Shown here piece by piece: positions 11,276 to 23,027 of a stretch of 64,000 bases of DNA; position 1 is the stretch's first letter; each line of letters opens with the position of its first letter. The translations under genes and the position numbers were made by a program. The DNA is from Fomitopsis serialis (taxonomy: Eukaryota; Basidiomycota; Agaricomycetes; Polyporales; Fomitopsidaceae). Below the pieces are notes generated by a model, which was not told the DNA's origin, searched no databases, and worked only from the letters and a program-made list of their open reading frames with translations. The DNA is taken from contig NW_025955052.1 in NCBI RefSeq assembly GCF_022376445.1, forward strand, positions 94,015 through 158,014. The letters are read 5' to 3'.

Positions 11276-14200
11276 TCAATGGCCCTGCTGCTCCCCCTCC
11301 GGCCGCGCAACCACGTCGAGGAACTGCGCCCACTCCGTCATCCCAATCCCAACAGACGCGCCCCACATCGAGCTCTCGTCCGCCGGCGGCGTATACGACA
11401 GCTGGCCATTCTGTCCGTCCATCGTCCCCGTCGCGTAATTCAGCGGCTGCGTGTGATGTTGCTGCTGCATGGGGCGTTGGGGCACCATCGAGGGCAGCGG
11501 CGCCATCCCGTACCCGTTCATGTTCATCTGCGCATACGACGGTGCGGACATCTGCCCGCTCTGCATCGCGAGCATGCTCGCCGTCTGGAGCAGCGCATTG
11601 CTCGGCTGACCCTGTGATGACTGCATCGCCTGAGCATGCGAGTACGGGAGTGGGTCCGCAGACGGCCCAGCTTGCATCCCGAGCTGCTGCTGCATGGGGC
11701 GCGCAGCCATAGAGGGTTGCGAATACGTCGACATCGCCGTGACCTGTCGTTGTGACTGAGCAAGCCACCCCTCCATCCTCTGCTGCGGAACCCCCGCAGA
11801 CGCCAGGCTGTTCCCAAGGTGCGAGGTCAGCGGGTACGCCTGTCCCCGCAGCAAGTCCGTCTCGCGTGCCGTGGGCGGGTCCTGGTACGGGAACGCGAGC
11901 GTCTTCACGACCTTGAGCACCTCCGCCTTCTTCTGCGCGCGCTGCTCCGCGGACTGCTTCACGAGCTCCTCCGAGTATAGCGGCTGGAGCGCCTGCAAGA
12001 TCGACAGCGCCTTCTCCGCGACGGGTAGCCAGCGGCAGCGCTCCAGCAGCGTCATCGTCTTGCGGACCTGCTCGCGGAACGTGTCTTTCCCCGGCACGTC
12101 CGGGTTCGTAATCAGCTGGAACGAGAAGAACATCGCCGCGGAGAAGACGTGGAACGGGAACCAGCTCAGGTGCCCTGGTACGCTCTGCACGCTGTACGCG
12201 TGCGTGGAGAGGGTGATCAGCTCCGACGCCGCGTCGACCGCTGCGTCGAGGCTCGCCTGCACCTTAATGTACGGCCGGTGCAGCGTAAATCGGATGTGCA
12301 GGTACGCGCACCGGTCGATGAGGCTCTGCACCGCTAGCCGCCGCGTCGCCTTCTCCTGGCTCAGGAGGCCCGCCCGCAGCGCGTACTCGTCGAGCTTCAG
12401 CTCCGCCGGGAGGTTATCGTACCAGTCTATCAGCATCTTGTCCTTCTCCTGGACGGAGGTATACTGTATCGACTTGAACGACACCGCGTCGTCCATGATA
12501 TGGCCGAGGATGAACGCGAGCTTGAAGAGGGCGACGTTCGGGAGGTACAGCCGCCCGACGGTCTTCTCGACGTCGGGGTCGCGCACCGTGGGCAGGTCCG
12601 TCTCAAAGTGATGCGACGAGACGTGCAGCGGGCGGCCGAACATGAATGCCTGCCACCGCTCGAACAGGATTATGTGCCACCACGCCCAGCGGCGACGCTC
12701 CGCGACGAGCCGGTCGAACTTGTGTTTGCACGGGTCGCGGTGGAGGCCCATCGCGGTCGCGATGCCGATCAGCTCGCCCGCGAGCTTCCACACCTCCTCC
12801 GGGTCCTCCTTCGCGAACGTCAGGTATTGCGACTGCGCAAGGAGGAGCTCTACCAGCGGGAGCGTGTACGTGCGCGTCAGGCTCTCTGCCGACTCGCGGT
12901 GGCGCTTCAGGACGTTGCGCATGAGCGTGTGGTACTTGTTGCTGTGCTCCTCGACCGACGCGGACCCCATCCGCTCGAGCAACGGGTGCCCAACCGGCAG
13001 GTAGCGCAGGGCGAGGCACATGATGATGCACGCCGTCGCGAGCACCACCCGGTCGCCGGACTTCCACTCCTTGAACCGCTGCCAGCCCTCCATAAACGCC
13101 TTCTCGTTAATATGCCGGTATATCCAGTTGCAGTAGTCGAAGTAATACGCGATCAGCGCGTCCATGGTGTCGAAGTTAGGCAGTTCGCTGAGGAAGTCGT
13201 TGTCATACTCTGCATAGTGCTCGGTGGGATCTTCTATGTGTGCGGTAGGACTCTGTGGGTCTTGTTCATCCCGGTCGTGGTTCTGTAGCTGGTTAAGTGG
13301 TGTGCCATGGTAAGGAACGGGAAGAGCGTACCCCCATCATGAGCGACCCCGTAGCGGTAGGACCAAGGTAGATGCCGCCCATGCGCCCTCCAAACATACC
13401 AGGCGTGCCGACCATTGGCGAGCTTTCAGTCTTCGTTCGATCGGCTGGCGACGCAGGAACTCCGCCATTTCCGCGGGTGAGTGAGTCCAGCCGGGCCGCT
13501 AGCGGGGCTAGTGGATGTGCTCCTGACCGGGCACTCGGCGGTAGATGCGCATATCCGATAATGGGTCGGATATTTGAGCTGTCTACCTTGATGTAGGATT
13601 CGAGCTGTACGAGAGATTGGCGGATGCGCGAGATCTCCGACAGCGGGTCGGGTTGTCTAACGAAGAGTCGCGTTAGCAGACGGAAGGTGGGATCAGACGA
13701 TTCTAGCATTCTGGATACAAGGCACGGTATTTGGCAGAGATCAAAACATCTGCAGCTGGGGTAGCTATATCCCAGAGGAACACGATGTAGCCTTCAGTCC
13801 TGCCTACCATCCCGTCTCGCATTCTGCATGTTTGCACGAGTTGACCACGGGGAAGCATACAAGCACCCACTCCAAGCACCCACTCCGTGCGCCTAGAGTA
13901 GTCGGATTACCCAGATCGTGATGGGACGCTGGGACGCCCATCGGGGGTACCTCCACAATTGTCCTCACAACACCGTTGTCCGAGGAAATTGATCAAGGGA
14001 CAGGACGGCAAGGGCGGCATGTAAGTACGGCCTGGCCTAGTCAATACACCTGCGGTGTCTAGGTCCAGCTAGTACCCAATTGGTGGTACTCAGTGGCACA
14101 GAGCATATACCAAGCATACACAGTTTGCCGGCCACTATGTGAATCAACTCTGGTCATGCCCGACGGGTGACTTCGCAGCGGGCTAGGCCCATCTGCATAG

Positions 14201-15246
14201 TCGTGTAATTGCAGATACAAAAAGCATGCCTCGACGCTGAACCCAAACTGGTAGCACTCGCCATTGGCTGAGCAGTGGTGAGGCGGGCATCCCGGTCTCG
14301 CGTAAGGGTCCGTAAGCGAGCCTCCTGATAGCTCCTCAGAGCTGCCAGTGGCAGCTTTTGAGCGTTTCAAGACCGATGCATGGCCTGTCTCTAAGACACC
14401 CACAAATGAATAGACAAACCGACACACAGGGTGTCGTGTAAGGCCCGGACCCCCAATCTGAATGGATGTCCACCGAAGCCATGCCTGATATAAAGTGCGA
14501 GCAATGGATCACAGCAAGCGCAGGGGCCTGATTTCATCCAGACTAAGAACCGAGATCTAGGGTCAGGCATCTCTGCCTACAACCGGGGGCCCTCATCGGG
14601 GATGCCTCCGAAATCGTCCTTTCAACACCCATGTCCGAGGGAATTGATTGAGGGACAGGACGGCGAGGATGGCATGTGAGTCTGCGCAGCTCATCCAGGC
14701 TGGCTTCACATGCGCACGGCGTCATCCCCAAGTCCCTGCCGGAATAGCTAACACCTCCTGAGCGTGCCGCTGGCTTTGACGAACATACCAATAACCAGAC
14801 ACCCAACTTGACACGAACTCACCTCGTCTCATCTTGATTAGTCGGCCCATTATCCTGCCCTTGGTAACATGAAGCTGTTGTACCTGCAGACGGTATAGAG
14901 ACATCAGCACACGTGTAACTTACGTTCGAATGACTATGACTGCGCACCTCTCAGCACGCAGGAGGAACAAGGACGATTCCTGACATGACCGAGGATTGCG
15001 AGGAGATCATGTTAGCAGCCAGCGACTTGACGTCGCGACGCCGCGGAGAAAGTGAGCGTACCTATCGCATTTTAGCTTGCTATTTCTACATGGCTCGCAG
15101 TTGATTGCCTTGCGTGCCCGCTTGGGTGGAGGCTGCCGCGTTTCTGAGCCCTGGCGATCGCCGTCCTCGGAGTCCGGGGCCGCTGGCGAGTGGGGTCGGC
15201 GCAGCTTGTTCGGTCGTGTTGCAGACTTGTCCTCGGGTCTCGACAT
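11276..15246 (-). CDS. Zn2Cys6 (GAL4-type) transcription factor with fungal-specific middle domain
   Basis: Five exons, read as 15062-15246, 14948-14979, 14823-14883, 13332-13656 and 11276-13288, which keep frame and give about 871 residues. The binuclear zinc cluster is split by introns: CEPCRNSKLKCDR | NRPCSSCVLR | GTTASC, with all six cysteines in standard order. It is followed by a short heptad-like segment (DPLSEISRIRQSLVQLESYI), then the fungal-specific transcription-factor domain (LATACIIMCLALRY, MGLHRDPCKHKF, ERRRWAWWHI, MFGRPLHVSSHHFETDLP). The C-terminus is Gln/Met/Pro-rich, as in activation domains. Start chosen at MSRPEDKSATRPNK. The protein should bind DNA in the nucleus; its targets cannot be told. 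Intron 3 is 1166 bp, far longer than any other in the window, and contains two copies of a 95-bp repeat. Confidence 0.9.
13931..14026 (+). repeat. copy A of a ~95-bp direct repeat inside intron 3
   Basis: Reads GGTACCTCCACAATTGTCCT.. and closely matches copy B at 14587-14681 by eye (shared GTCCGAGG, AATTGAT, GGGACAGGACGGC, GGCATGT). Both lie in the 1166-bp intron of the Zn2Cys6 gene. Confidence 0.75.
14587..14681 (+). repeat. copy B of the ~95-bp direct repeat inside intron 3
   Basis: Same orientation as copy A and about 655 bp from it. Such spaced direct repeats could be remnants of an inserted element; I found no terminal motif or coding sequence between them. Confidence 0.75.
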
Positions 15247-17227
15247 TGTTCAGAGAGTCGCGCGTTGGCGGAAAGGAGAGAGAGGGGTGCAGAGAGGGGT
15301 CGTGAAGTTGTTGTGAAGAGGCGCGGCGGGAGGAGGTCGTCCAAAAGGGCACCGCTTCCCCGCACGGACAAGACGCCCAATCTGCCGAGGTCTTACCTGC
15401 AGGCTGGATGAGCGGAACGCCGGATCTTCTGCATCTGGATTGGCAACGATAGCAAGGCAAGGCTCCGGCGAGACGTCTCGAAAATGATGCGGAAAGGCAG
15501 CCTCCTCCCAGGTCCTGCAGCACAGGCGCCCAGCGTTAGCGTGCCCAGCTCGGGATCGCTCAGTCGCATCAGACGCGTTACAATTGCTGTGCTGCCCGAG
15601 CCTTCCTCACCCAGTTCCTGCTCTGCGCAAACACCGAGCTCAACATCGCACTGGCCGTCGAGGACGACCTGTGGGCAAAACAGCGCCCCTCAGGGCAGCT
15701 TCACACACACTCAGTAGACAGCTTCCGCTGTGAGTGGATTAGGAAACACTGTCCGCGGAGATGCTCATTCGAGTGGCCGGGTTTGGGTGGCCCACTCGTT
15801 CTGCACCCGGCGATCTGCGGAGTAAGTTATACTTATCGTGCCAACGAAGTGCCGTCTCCACCACTTCCAGACCACTTCAGAGTTCACCGCAGTTGCACAA
15901 GCCTGGTCCTGGAGCCAGTCAACTACTGTATGTACTGTTCTGTCACTTCCCTCGCCGCTCACGCATGTCTCGCGGTACACGTGACTGCACTACTTACAGA
16001 ACGGTTGAAATTGCTACAGAGCCATTATGCCATAGGCCGCATGGCCCTCAATGCGATTATTTTACAACGGCTCTCTGCATGCTAAGTACATCACTGTCAT
16101 CAGGACGCTCATGTGCTGTGTTGTCGCGGAATGCCTCGGAACATCAAGCGGGCCAGTCACTGAGACGCACAAGTTGTACCCAGCTGATACTACCCGTCCA
16201 CCGGTATCCACGGACAAGGGAGAAGTTCTACCGGCCTGAGGTACGTACTACCTCTGCGCGCCGATCAGGCCTCAGGCACCATATTAACACAGCACCATTT
16301 GCAGGACTGTACTTCCCATCGGTCGTAAGGCCGGCGCGGCTACACAGTATTATAATATAAGGCTGATCATATCAAAAGCCGGTGACCTATGACAGAACCA
16401 TGCAACGAGCGTTACGAATGCCATTGGTGACTGACTGACCAGCACCGCTTTACGTGCTTTCGACGGTGTGTAAAGCGGTCTTCCAAAGCGCTAGCATGTG
16501 CAGTAGACAGTCGTCGTTACAGTAACTTATGCAGTGGAGGCTTCAAATCACAACCTAGTCACAGTATATCGTACTACAAGCCTGAGGGCCATCTCACTTC
16601 ACATTACACACTGCCCGCGAGTGGCCGCGCATTCCTCGCAAGCTCATCCAACTTTGGTGAAGAGCACTGCATCGCATCCGAGTCCCGAGACAAGCCGTGC
16701 GCGCATCGTCGATCCCAGAAGCGCAGATATGATCGGCGGCACACCGTCGCGGGCATTGGCAATTGCTGACCTTGGCTTGCTGATGAGTGCGCGGTACGCA
16801 CGCGGTTGCATCATCTTACTGCCTTTCGGGATCTGATTGGCAGGCCAATGGCAGGCTTGTGCAAAATATTGTTGCGCCTCCGGAGCTAGGGGATGTTTCC
16901 CTAACTCCTAACAGAGGTACTCACACTTTGTGAATCGCCGTGTATGCTGACATGAGATTTCGGGTAGTTCTTAGTACACCAGCAAGATTAGCCGTTTGAG
17001 CACAGCTGCACCTTGCCTATTGAGGTTGGCCAGCTGCTGCGCTTCCCACTACGTAAATACTTTCCCTCAATGGCTTGCGGCGGTGCGAGAGCCTGAGGCT
17101 GACCTACCGGTCACCGAGACTTCACTGGGAAAGTGAGTTCATTCAAACCATATAGCACGATACAATAGAACGTTACAGCCGTGCTGTGAGCTTTACAGTA
17201 AATCATCTCAGTCGTTCTCAATCTTAG
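15247..17227. other. 2-kb stretch without a confirmed gene
   Basis: The first part is the promoter side of the Zn2Cys6 gene. On minus, about 15410-15680, there is a protein-like open stretch preceded by a good acceptor (TTTTGCCCACAG) and reading VVLDGQCDVELGVCAEQELG. It might be an exon of an unrecognised gene, but no start or partner exon is visible. Frames at 15760-16360 on plus have no recognisable content. Confidence 0.35.
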
Positions 17228-18646
17228 CTAAGGCCAACTGCACTGTACACCGCACGCTCGTATGTTTTCTACCACGAACTGTCCGATGTCATCTACCTGG
17301 GCAACCTTCCACGACTCCTCCCCGAGAATCAACACGTGCGCCCTCCTAGCCTCCTTCAACCACTTGAGCCCCGCCAGCGGACCCTCCTGCACTTGCATGA
17401 TTCGACCGACCTCGTACAAGATCCTCGCAACCTGGAAATTCATCCCCTCCGCCCGCGCGTACCCCAGCGTCCGCCGGACAGCCTTCTCCGACAACACAGG
17501 GTACGAAGAGGGCTCCAGCGCATTTTCCAAGGTATGCAGCAGCTCCGCAACTATCTTGCGCCGCTCGTCGCTGTGCCTCACGTCCTCCGGCGAGGCGTCC
17601 AGGCACGTCTTGCAGAGGCACTCGCACGAATACAGCCTCTCAAAGCATGCCTGCCGCTCCGCCCGCGTTACTGACGTCACATATTTCGCCGTAATTTCCT
17701 CGCCCGCGGGGATGTCCCGCGCGGCGAAGAACTGCCCGCACCACCTCGCCTTATTCCAGTGGTAGTGCGCGTTCGCAGCACAGTCGTGGTTCGCGCGGGA
17801 AATCGTGAGGTATGTCCCGCCGAAAGCGACAGGGTTGTCCACCTCATCGGTCAAGGGCCCGGAGGTATACGCGTTCGTCATGATGCGGCCTGGGAGCGGG
17901 TGGGATCGCTCCCCGAGAGAGCATCGGTCGACCAACGTCATGAAGGACGTGCGCGGGGCCTCCGACAGGGCAGCGAGCGCTGCGTCGTAGAAAGAGGGCT
18001 CGAAAGGGACACGGTACTTGTTTCCGACCGAGTTATTGGATGAGAGGAGAGTTGGCCTTTCTGCGAGGATCAACTCGCCTGCCTTGATGAGCCGCGTCGC
18101 GAACATCCCCAGGCCCTTGTGCTCAGTCTCCTGTATGCTGAAGGGACGGGCCGTGCCATGGTCTGGCAGTGGCTTTTTCAGAGCGAGCTCGCCGAAGGGA
18201 ATAATGTGCTCGAGTTCGGCGCGGGATCCAATCATGACCATCGTTATTTCTCCGCTGTCTTCCGAGTAAGTACAATAGCAGGGCGGGGGTGGCCCAGTTG
18301 CCCGCCCCGCCTTGCTATTGCTTTCCTCGGGGCATACCAAGCGAAAATGCCCTCCATTGACACTAACAGGCTTCGTGGCCGACGGAGGCACGGCGCTGTC
18401 CACTGAGGCCGTGTTCGTTTCGGCGCGGGTCCTGCGACCTTCCTTCAAGAAGCCGCGCTTCATCTGGGTATACATACCGTCATCAGGACGGGTGCTACTC
18501 GCAGTAGATGTATTGGTGTGAGGTTCTGCTGCCGCCACACGCTTCCGCCTGGCAGACGGCATTGTCGGCGAGTTGGTCGGCGGCGGCGCGGTAGTACCCT
18601 GGTCCAGCCCGTGCTTGAGGAAGCCACGCTTCATCTGCGAGTACAT
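17228..18646 (-). CDS. SET-domain protein, copy 1 (intact)
   Basis: One uninterrupted frame of about 472 residues if started at MYSQMKRGFLK (18646). An in-frame ATG exists at 18682, but the 18646 start matches copy 2. The SET domain spans roughly residues 180-370: GLGMFATRLIKAGELI, then RANHDCAANAHYHW (the NHxC pseudoknot motif) and GEEITAKY. It is followed by a CECLCKTC cysteine cluster of the post-SET/SMYD kind. SET proteins of this type methylate lysines; the substrate is unknown. The N-terminus carries two copies of a short motif, MYSQMKRGFLK and MYTQMKRGFLK, about 57 residues apart. Two further paralogues lie at 19166-20574 and 42534-43766. At DNA level, copy 1 is closer to copy 2 than to copy 3. 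Confidence 0.85.
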   Translation of the reverse strand: MYSQMKRGFLKHGLDQGTTAPPPTNSPTMPSARRKRVAAAEPHTNTSTASSTRPDDGMYTQMKRGFLKEGRRTRAETNTASVDSAVPPSATKPVSVNGGHFRLVCPEESNSKAGRATGPPPPCYCTYSEDSGEITMVMIGSRAELEHIIPFGELALKKPLPDHGTARPFSIQETEHKGLGMFATRLIKAGELILAERPTLLSSNNSVGNKYRVPFEPSFYDAALAALSEAPRTSFMTLVDRCSLGERSHPLPGRIMTNAYTSGPLTDEVDNPVAFGGTYLTISRANHDCAANAHYHWNKARWCGQFFAARDIPAGEEITAKYVTSVTRAERQACFERLYSCECLCKTCLDASPEDVRHSDERRKIVAELLHTLENALEPSSYPVLSEKAVRRTLGYARAEGMNFQVARILYEVGRIMQVQEGPLAGLKWLKEARRAHVLILGEESWKVAQVDDIGQFVVENIRACGVQCSWP

Positions 18647-18779
18647 GCTATTCGAATAACCCAGACGTAGAAGATGAAACACTGAGGGACAGAGACATAA
18701 ATGAGCTAGTAAGTACCTGATAACTGACCGAGTTTGCGGGAGGAGTGAGCGTCGGCTGTGGATAATCGGATGCTAACCA

Positions 18780-18990
18780 CGATCGATTCGATCGAGATCT
18801 GACTTAAGTAGTATGTATCCAAATGCTGAGGCGCTTATTGAAGCTCTCAAGCTGATCATGGGTTGTGTACTATAGTCCTCGTTTTAATATGTTCACCTCA
18901 TCGCCAAAAGCGCAACCCCGGGCCTACGATCTGCCGTAGTCAGGTATCATAACTTGCGACGCCATGTATTTGCCTGTAAGTAGCTCCGGT
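18780..18990. repeat. left noncoding flank of duplicated unit A
   Basis: Starts CGATTCGATCGAGATCTGAC and is closely similar in order and sequence to 42236-42440 (shared AGCTGATCATGGGTTGTGT, TAGTCAGGTATCATAACTTG). It marks the left part of a segmental duplication that also includes a SET gene and the 3' end of MSS1. Confidence 0.8.
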
Positions 18991-19165
18991 TACATATATG
19001 AATACTGTCGCTACTATTTAGACAGATTCCTCAAATTTACAGCAGACGAGTATTATGATGTCGAATTGATCAAATTTTAGAACGATACAATGTCGGACCG
19101 TTCCTACCATCTCATTAAGAACCATGCAGCAAGCAGCACTGTGGTGGCCCATCTCATTCCGTTAT

Positions 19166-20574
19166 CTAGGGCCAGCTGTAATGTACACCGCAAGCAAGGA
19201 CAATGTCCGCTATTACTGACCTCCCGACACTATCGACGCGGGCAACCTTCCATGACTCTTCCCCGACAACCAAGACCAACGCCCTCCTGGCCTCCTTTAG
19301 CCACCGGAGCGCTCCTACAGGGCCCTCTTGCACTCGCATGATTCGTCCGACCTCGAACAAGATGTATGCGTATGAAGCCATCAATGATTCCTCCCGTGCG
19401 TACCGCAACGTCCGTCGGATGGACTTCTTCGAAAGGGTAGGGTACGACGAGGGATCTGAGGCGTTCTCCAGGTCATACAGCAACCCGAAAACCGCCTTCC
19501 GCCGCTCGTCGCTGCGCCTCACGTCCTCCGGCGACGCCTCCAGACATGTCTTGCAGAGGCAGCTGCATGAATACCCAATCGCGAAAAATGCGTGCCGCAG
19601 CGACTGCGTCGCCAATGGCGCGTACGTTGTCGTGATCTCCTCGCCCGCCGTGATATCCCTCACGGCAAATATCTGCCCACACCACCTCGTCTTGTTCCAG
19701 TGGTAGTGCGCGTTCGCAGCACAGTCGTGGTTCGCGCGAGATATTGTGAGGTACGTCGCCACATATTTGAAGGCTTTTTGCGCATCGGACATGGCACCGA
19801 TGGCGAACCCATTCGTCTTGACGCGTCCCGGAAGTGGATGACATCGTTCCCCGACAAGGCAGCAGTCGCCCAGAGCCATGAAGGAAGTGCGTGGGCCCTC
19901 CGACAGCGCTGCAAGGACGGCGTCGTAAAAAGAGGGCTCGAAAGGCACATAGTACTTCGTGCCACATACGCCTGAGGACGAGATGATGGTGGGTCGTTCT
20001 GCAATGATCAATTCGCCAGCCTTGATGGACCGCGTCGCGAACAACCCCAGACCCATCTGGGCAGTCTCCTGTACCCGGAAAGGCCGGACTTTCCCGTGGT
20101 CTGGCAGTTCCTTCTCCAGAGCGACCTCACCAAATGGAATGATGTGCTCGAGCTCTGCACGGGATCCAATAATGGCCATGTCCGTCTCGCCGCTATCCCC
20201 CGAGTAGGTACAAAAGCAAGGCGGGGGCATCTGGGGCGGCCCTGTAGGCGGCCCAGCCTTGCTCTTGATTTCCTCGGGGATACTAAGCAGAAGCGCCCTC
20301 GACTGGCAGACTTCGCGGCCAGTTCTGGCACGGCGCCCACCGACGCCGTATTCGCTTCGGCACGTTCCTTGTTACTTTCCTTGAGAAAACCGTGTTTCAT
20401 CTGGGCGTACATGCCCTCGTCAGGACGGGTGCTGTCCGCCGTAGGCGGCTTGGGCCGACGTTCAGCGCCGCGGTCCTGGACGGGAAGCTTGACCGACGAT
20501 GTGAATGGCGCTCGCGTGTTGCCCTCCGAGTCCAATCCTTGCTTGAGGAAACCACGCTTCATCTGTGAGTACAT
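19166..20574 (-). pseudogene. SET-domain protein, copy 2 (one-base frameshift)
   Basis: Homologous to copy 1 over its whole length. It starts MYSQMKRGFLKQG at 20574 and has the second motif MYAQMKHGFLK. Near 20276 the reading after CLVSP jumps frame: one base is missing before GAGGAAATC, where copy 1 reads CPEESNSKAG. From MPPPCFCTYSGDSGE (20230) the rest is open to the stop at 19166 and keeps RANHDCAANAHYHW, GEEITTTY and CSCLCKTC. The SET domain itself could therefore still be made from a downstream start. The break is either a true lesion or a consensus error. Product otherwise as copy 1. Confidence 0.75.
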
Positions 20575-20817
20575 GATGCACTATCCGATATATTGAGTAA
20601 GTATGTCTTCAATCAGAACAGCGCGGGGGCGTACCTCGTCAGCTGTGGGCTAACGGTGTCAAAGTCTGGGAGCTAGAGGCTACCGGCTCAAGTCCAGTTA
20701 TACGGACGAAAACACGGAGCAACGGAGTGCGCGAAGCATCATGCATCATAAACAAAGGCGACTGATATAGTGGCTGGATTCCACAAATTCCAACAAAGAA
20801 AAGCCACTTCCTAATTT

Positions 20818-21424
20818 GCCGATGCAGAAGTCACGAAATGCAGCATCGAGGATATCCTCCACATCAATCACGCCAGAAATTTTGCCAATTGCCTGTGCGG
20901 CGTAGCGGAGTTCTTCCGCAGCCAGCACTGCGTCCTCTGCGTCTGGGATAAGCCCCGCGATCAGAGCCTGTTTCCTACGACGATCGAAGCACGCGCTCAC
21001 CAAAGCATAGGAAGGCATCCAGAAACTGCAGTGCATGCTCCAGGTTGACACGATGCCGGGCATGAGTTATGAGCGGACGGACATCCGTGTTCTGCTCCTG
21101 ATGTACGTCGTACCTGCAGGACGGTCAGAGCGCATGTCGAAGCGCGACTACCCGCTCCTGTAATGCCTGTGCGAATCCGTCTAGGAAGTCTTGCGTACCC
21201 TTACCCGTAGCCAAGCTGACGACCCATCCTCTGCTGGTTCCAAGGGCATCCAGTACAGCTGAAACTCGGTTGGGCGCGATATCCGCCACGTCTGACTTGT
21301 TCAAGAGCACGTAGGTGTCCGGCGCGATGAGCGAGGCCACGGAAGGCGGAACGGGGCTGATCGTGGATCCCTTCACGACGTCCGGCAGTGAAAGCACGCA
21401 AAGAGAGACGTTCGTCGATTCAAC
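20818..21424 (-). pseudogene. duplicated 3' fragment of MSS1 (MnmE/GTPBP3-type GTPase), interrupted by the mobile element
   Basis: Nearly identical to the 3' part of the intact MSS1 gene at 44064-46067. It includes the G4 segment [15 protein letters not shown], the [16 protein letters not shown] exon and the C-terminal [28 protein letters not shown]. It lacks the N-terminal domain and the G1-G3 motifs. Its stop codon is changed (TGA to TTA), so the frame runs past FCIGK. The fragment is cut at 21424 by the outer mobile element and resumes at 42180-42227 on the far side. It is therefore a dead duplicate. Confidence 0.9.
21418..21424. repeat. left 7-bp direct repeat ATTCAAC (target-site duplication)
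   Basis: ATTCAAC directly precedes the left inverted repeat and recurs at 42180-42186 beyond the right end. The uninterrupted paralogue at about 44680 has one copy (CGATTCAACTCTGAGG), as expected of the empty site. Seven bases match exactly; an eighth would be a mismatch. Confidence 0.8.
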
Positions 21425-21449
21425 CCCAGTCAAAACTGACACGAATTCA
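21425..21449 (+). repeat. left terminal inverted repeat of the outer element
   Basis: Begins CCCAGTCAAAACTGACAC and ends GAATTCA, 25 bp. It is perfectly complementary to 42152-42176. GAATT motifs recur just inside it. Confidence 0.9.
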
Positions 21450-22770
21450 AAAGAATTTGAGCGAAGCAGTACTAATACCTGTCAACGAGAACGAAGAAAT
21501 AAGAATTCTACCGATCAAAATCTAATTGAACTGCTCTCCTCGGAGCTAAAAGCGCTAAAGTGGACGCACGCTCGCGATCTCTGCCGCATTTTCTCTCTTC
21601 TTTCCTTGTGTGTCGCCCTTTCCGACGTGCGACGCGCGATTAACAGGGTTTGCGCAAAACGTATCCAGAGTCTCATTGCAGGCTGTACCCGAAGTTGCGT
21701 ATTTAAGATGACGATCGCGTGACTCTAACTCTTCGTCGTCGTCGCCACGACGTCATCCGCCGTCGCAGAGTGTCTTGAAACCTTGACTGCATACCACCAC
21801 CACCTTGCTTTCAAAGTTCTCCCTGTGGCCGTGTCGCGCTCTGTTACCCTGCTAATAGTTGCAGTGTGGCCTCTGGCTTCTATCTGTACTCTCAGGGTCT
21901 ATAGGTGTCGATACCGTGTCTCGAAGGCTGCTGGCAACGTCTTTCTGATAACCCGCTACTCTGGTGACAGGCCACGCGGCCTAGGACTCGCATGACACGA
22001 CCGCGAGTCGAGCGATAAGAACGTGGCATGCGCAAGGCAAGGAGAATAGTACGAGGAGGAGGAGAGACAGAAGGGAGAACAGTAAGGTGAGAGCAGGGGA
22101 CACGAGCACAAAGGCTCGAAACTCGATGGTACGCCCTCGATGGACATCCCCTCAGTGGACCACGCTTCCACTAATCACTACGATCAAGCCCACCTTCGCT
22201 TTATCACACAGCTAGACGTTCGCGGCCGTGAAGACGGGAGAATGACCAGGTCAGAGATCGTCGGTGAACGGTGAACGCGCACACGAGGTGGACAGAGCAA
22301 GCTCATCGAACGAGCATGAGCAAGAGTGGGTCAGCACGCAATAGATGAGGGTGTCCAAGGTGAGTGGGCGAGTGCTGACATCAGTACGCATCATGAACGC
22401 GCGGTGGACGAGAAGACAGGGAGAGCGAGCAGGTGGGCAAGGTGAGTAGGCAAGCGGGTGGGTGCGCGAGCGGGCGAAGCGGACGGACACAGGGCGCAGA
22501 CGAGCACCACACGCACGACGACCGCGAGCGCGCTAGGCGAATGCCCAGCACACAATCACGACCGACGAACGGAGTGCGCCCGTGCGAGCTCAGATAGCAA
22601 CAACGGTGGGTAGGGCCGAGGTGTACACAACACGCCGACCGCGAGCACCTAAGGCCAGTGCCTCGCGTGCAGACGCAGCCGATGAGCGCGCTATGGGTCA
22701 GGGCATGGTGGCGACCAGGCGGGAGGGCATGCGGACGGCGCGCGAGGGGCGGGGACGGGCAAGCGTGAGC
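21450..22770. other. left subterminal region of the outer element
   Basis: No gene recognised. The part next to the end has GAATTC/AGAATT motifs. From about 22000 to 22760 the plus strand is rich in A/G and GCGAGCGGG-like words and gives an open but low-complexity Cys/Pro/Arg frame on minus, which I do not believe is a protein. Confidence 0.5.
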
Positions 22771-22953
22771 TGGTCTCGTACCCATCCGTGTGGACGCACC
22801 CCACCACCGCTCCGACACGTCTGGGGCAGTTTGTGAGGGCGACCCCCCTTTGAATAGACGCCCGCGAGGCGCTCGCTGTAACGGTCACGACGGTCCAGAA
22901 TAGAAGCCTCGTGCCCTCAATCGTAGATTTGAGATAGACTTGTCCGATCGGAC
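22771..22953 (+). promoter_or_regulatory. 183-bp shared upstream sequence, helicase side
   Basis: An inverted copy lies at 41563-41746 with only a one-base difference in a G run that I could see. It ends in the 12-bp palindrome GTCCGATCGGAC (22942-22953), about 75 bp before the helicase ATG. Its position ahead of both cargo genes, reading inward, suggests a common promoter or regulator-binding region. That role is inference. Confidence 0.65.
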
Positions 22954-23027
22954 CTCCTTCCATTTAGAGAAAAGTACGCGCTCGTCACCGAGTCTCGAGG
23001 TTGCGACGGAAATCTATCACTACTACC

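Noticed and set aside
13931..14681. Possible LTR pair of a retroelement in intron 3
   Set aside because: The repeats are only ~95 bp and 655 bp apart, lack clear TG..CA ends, primer-binding site or coding sequence; kept only as direct repeats.
22381..22818. 145-codon Cys/Pro/Arg-rich frame on minus in the element's left end
   Set aside because: Low complexity, overlaps the shared upstream repeat, and has no homologue I know of.
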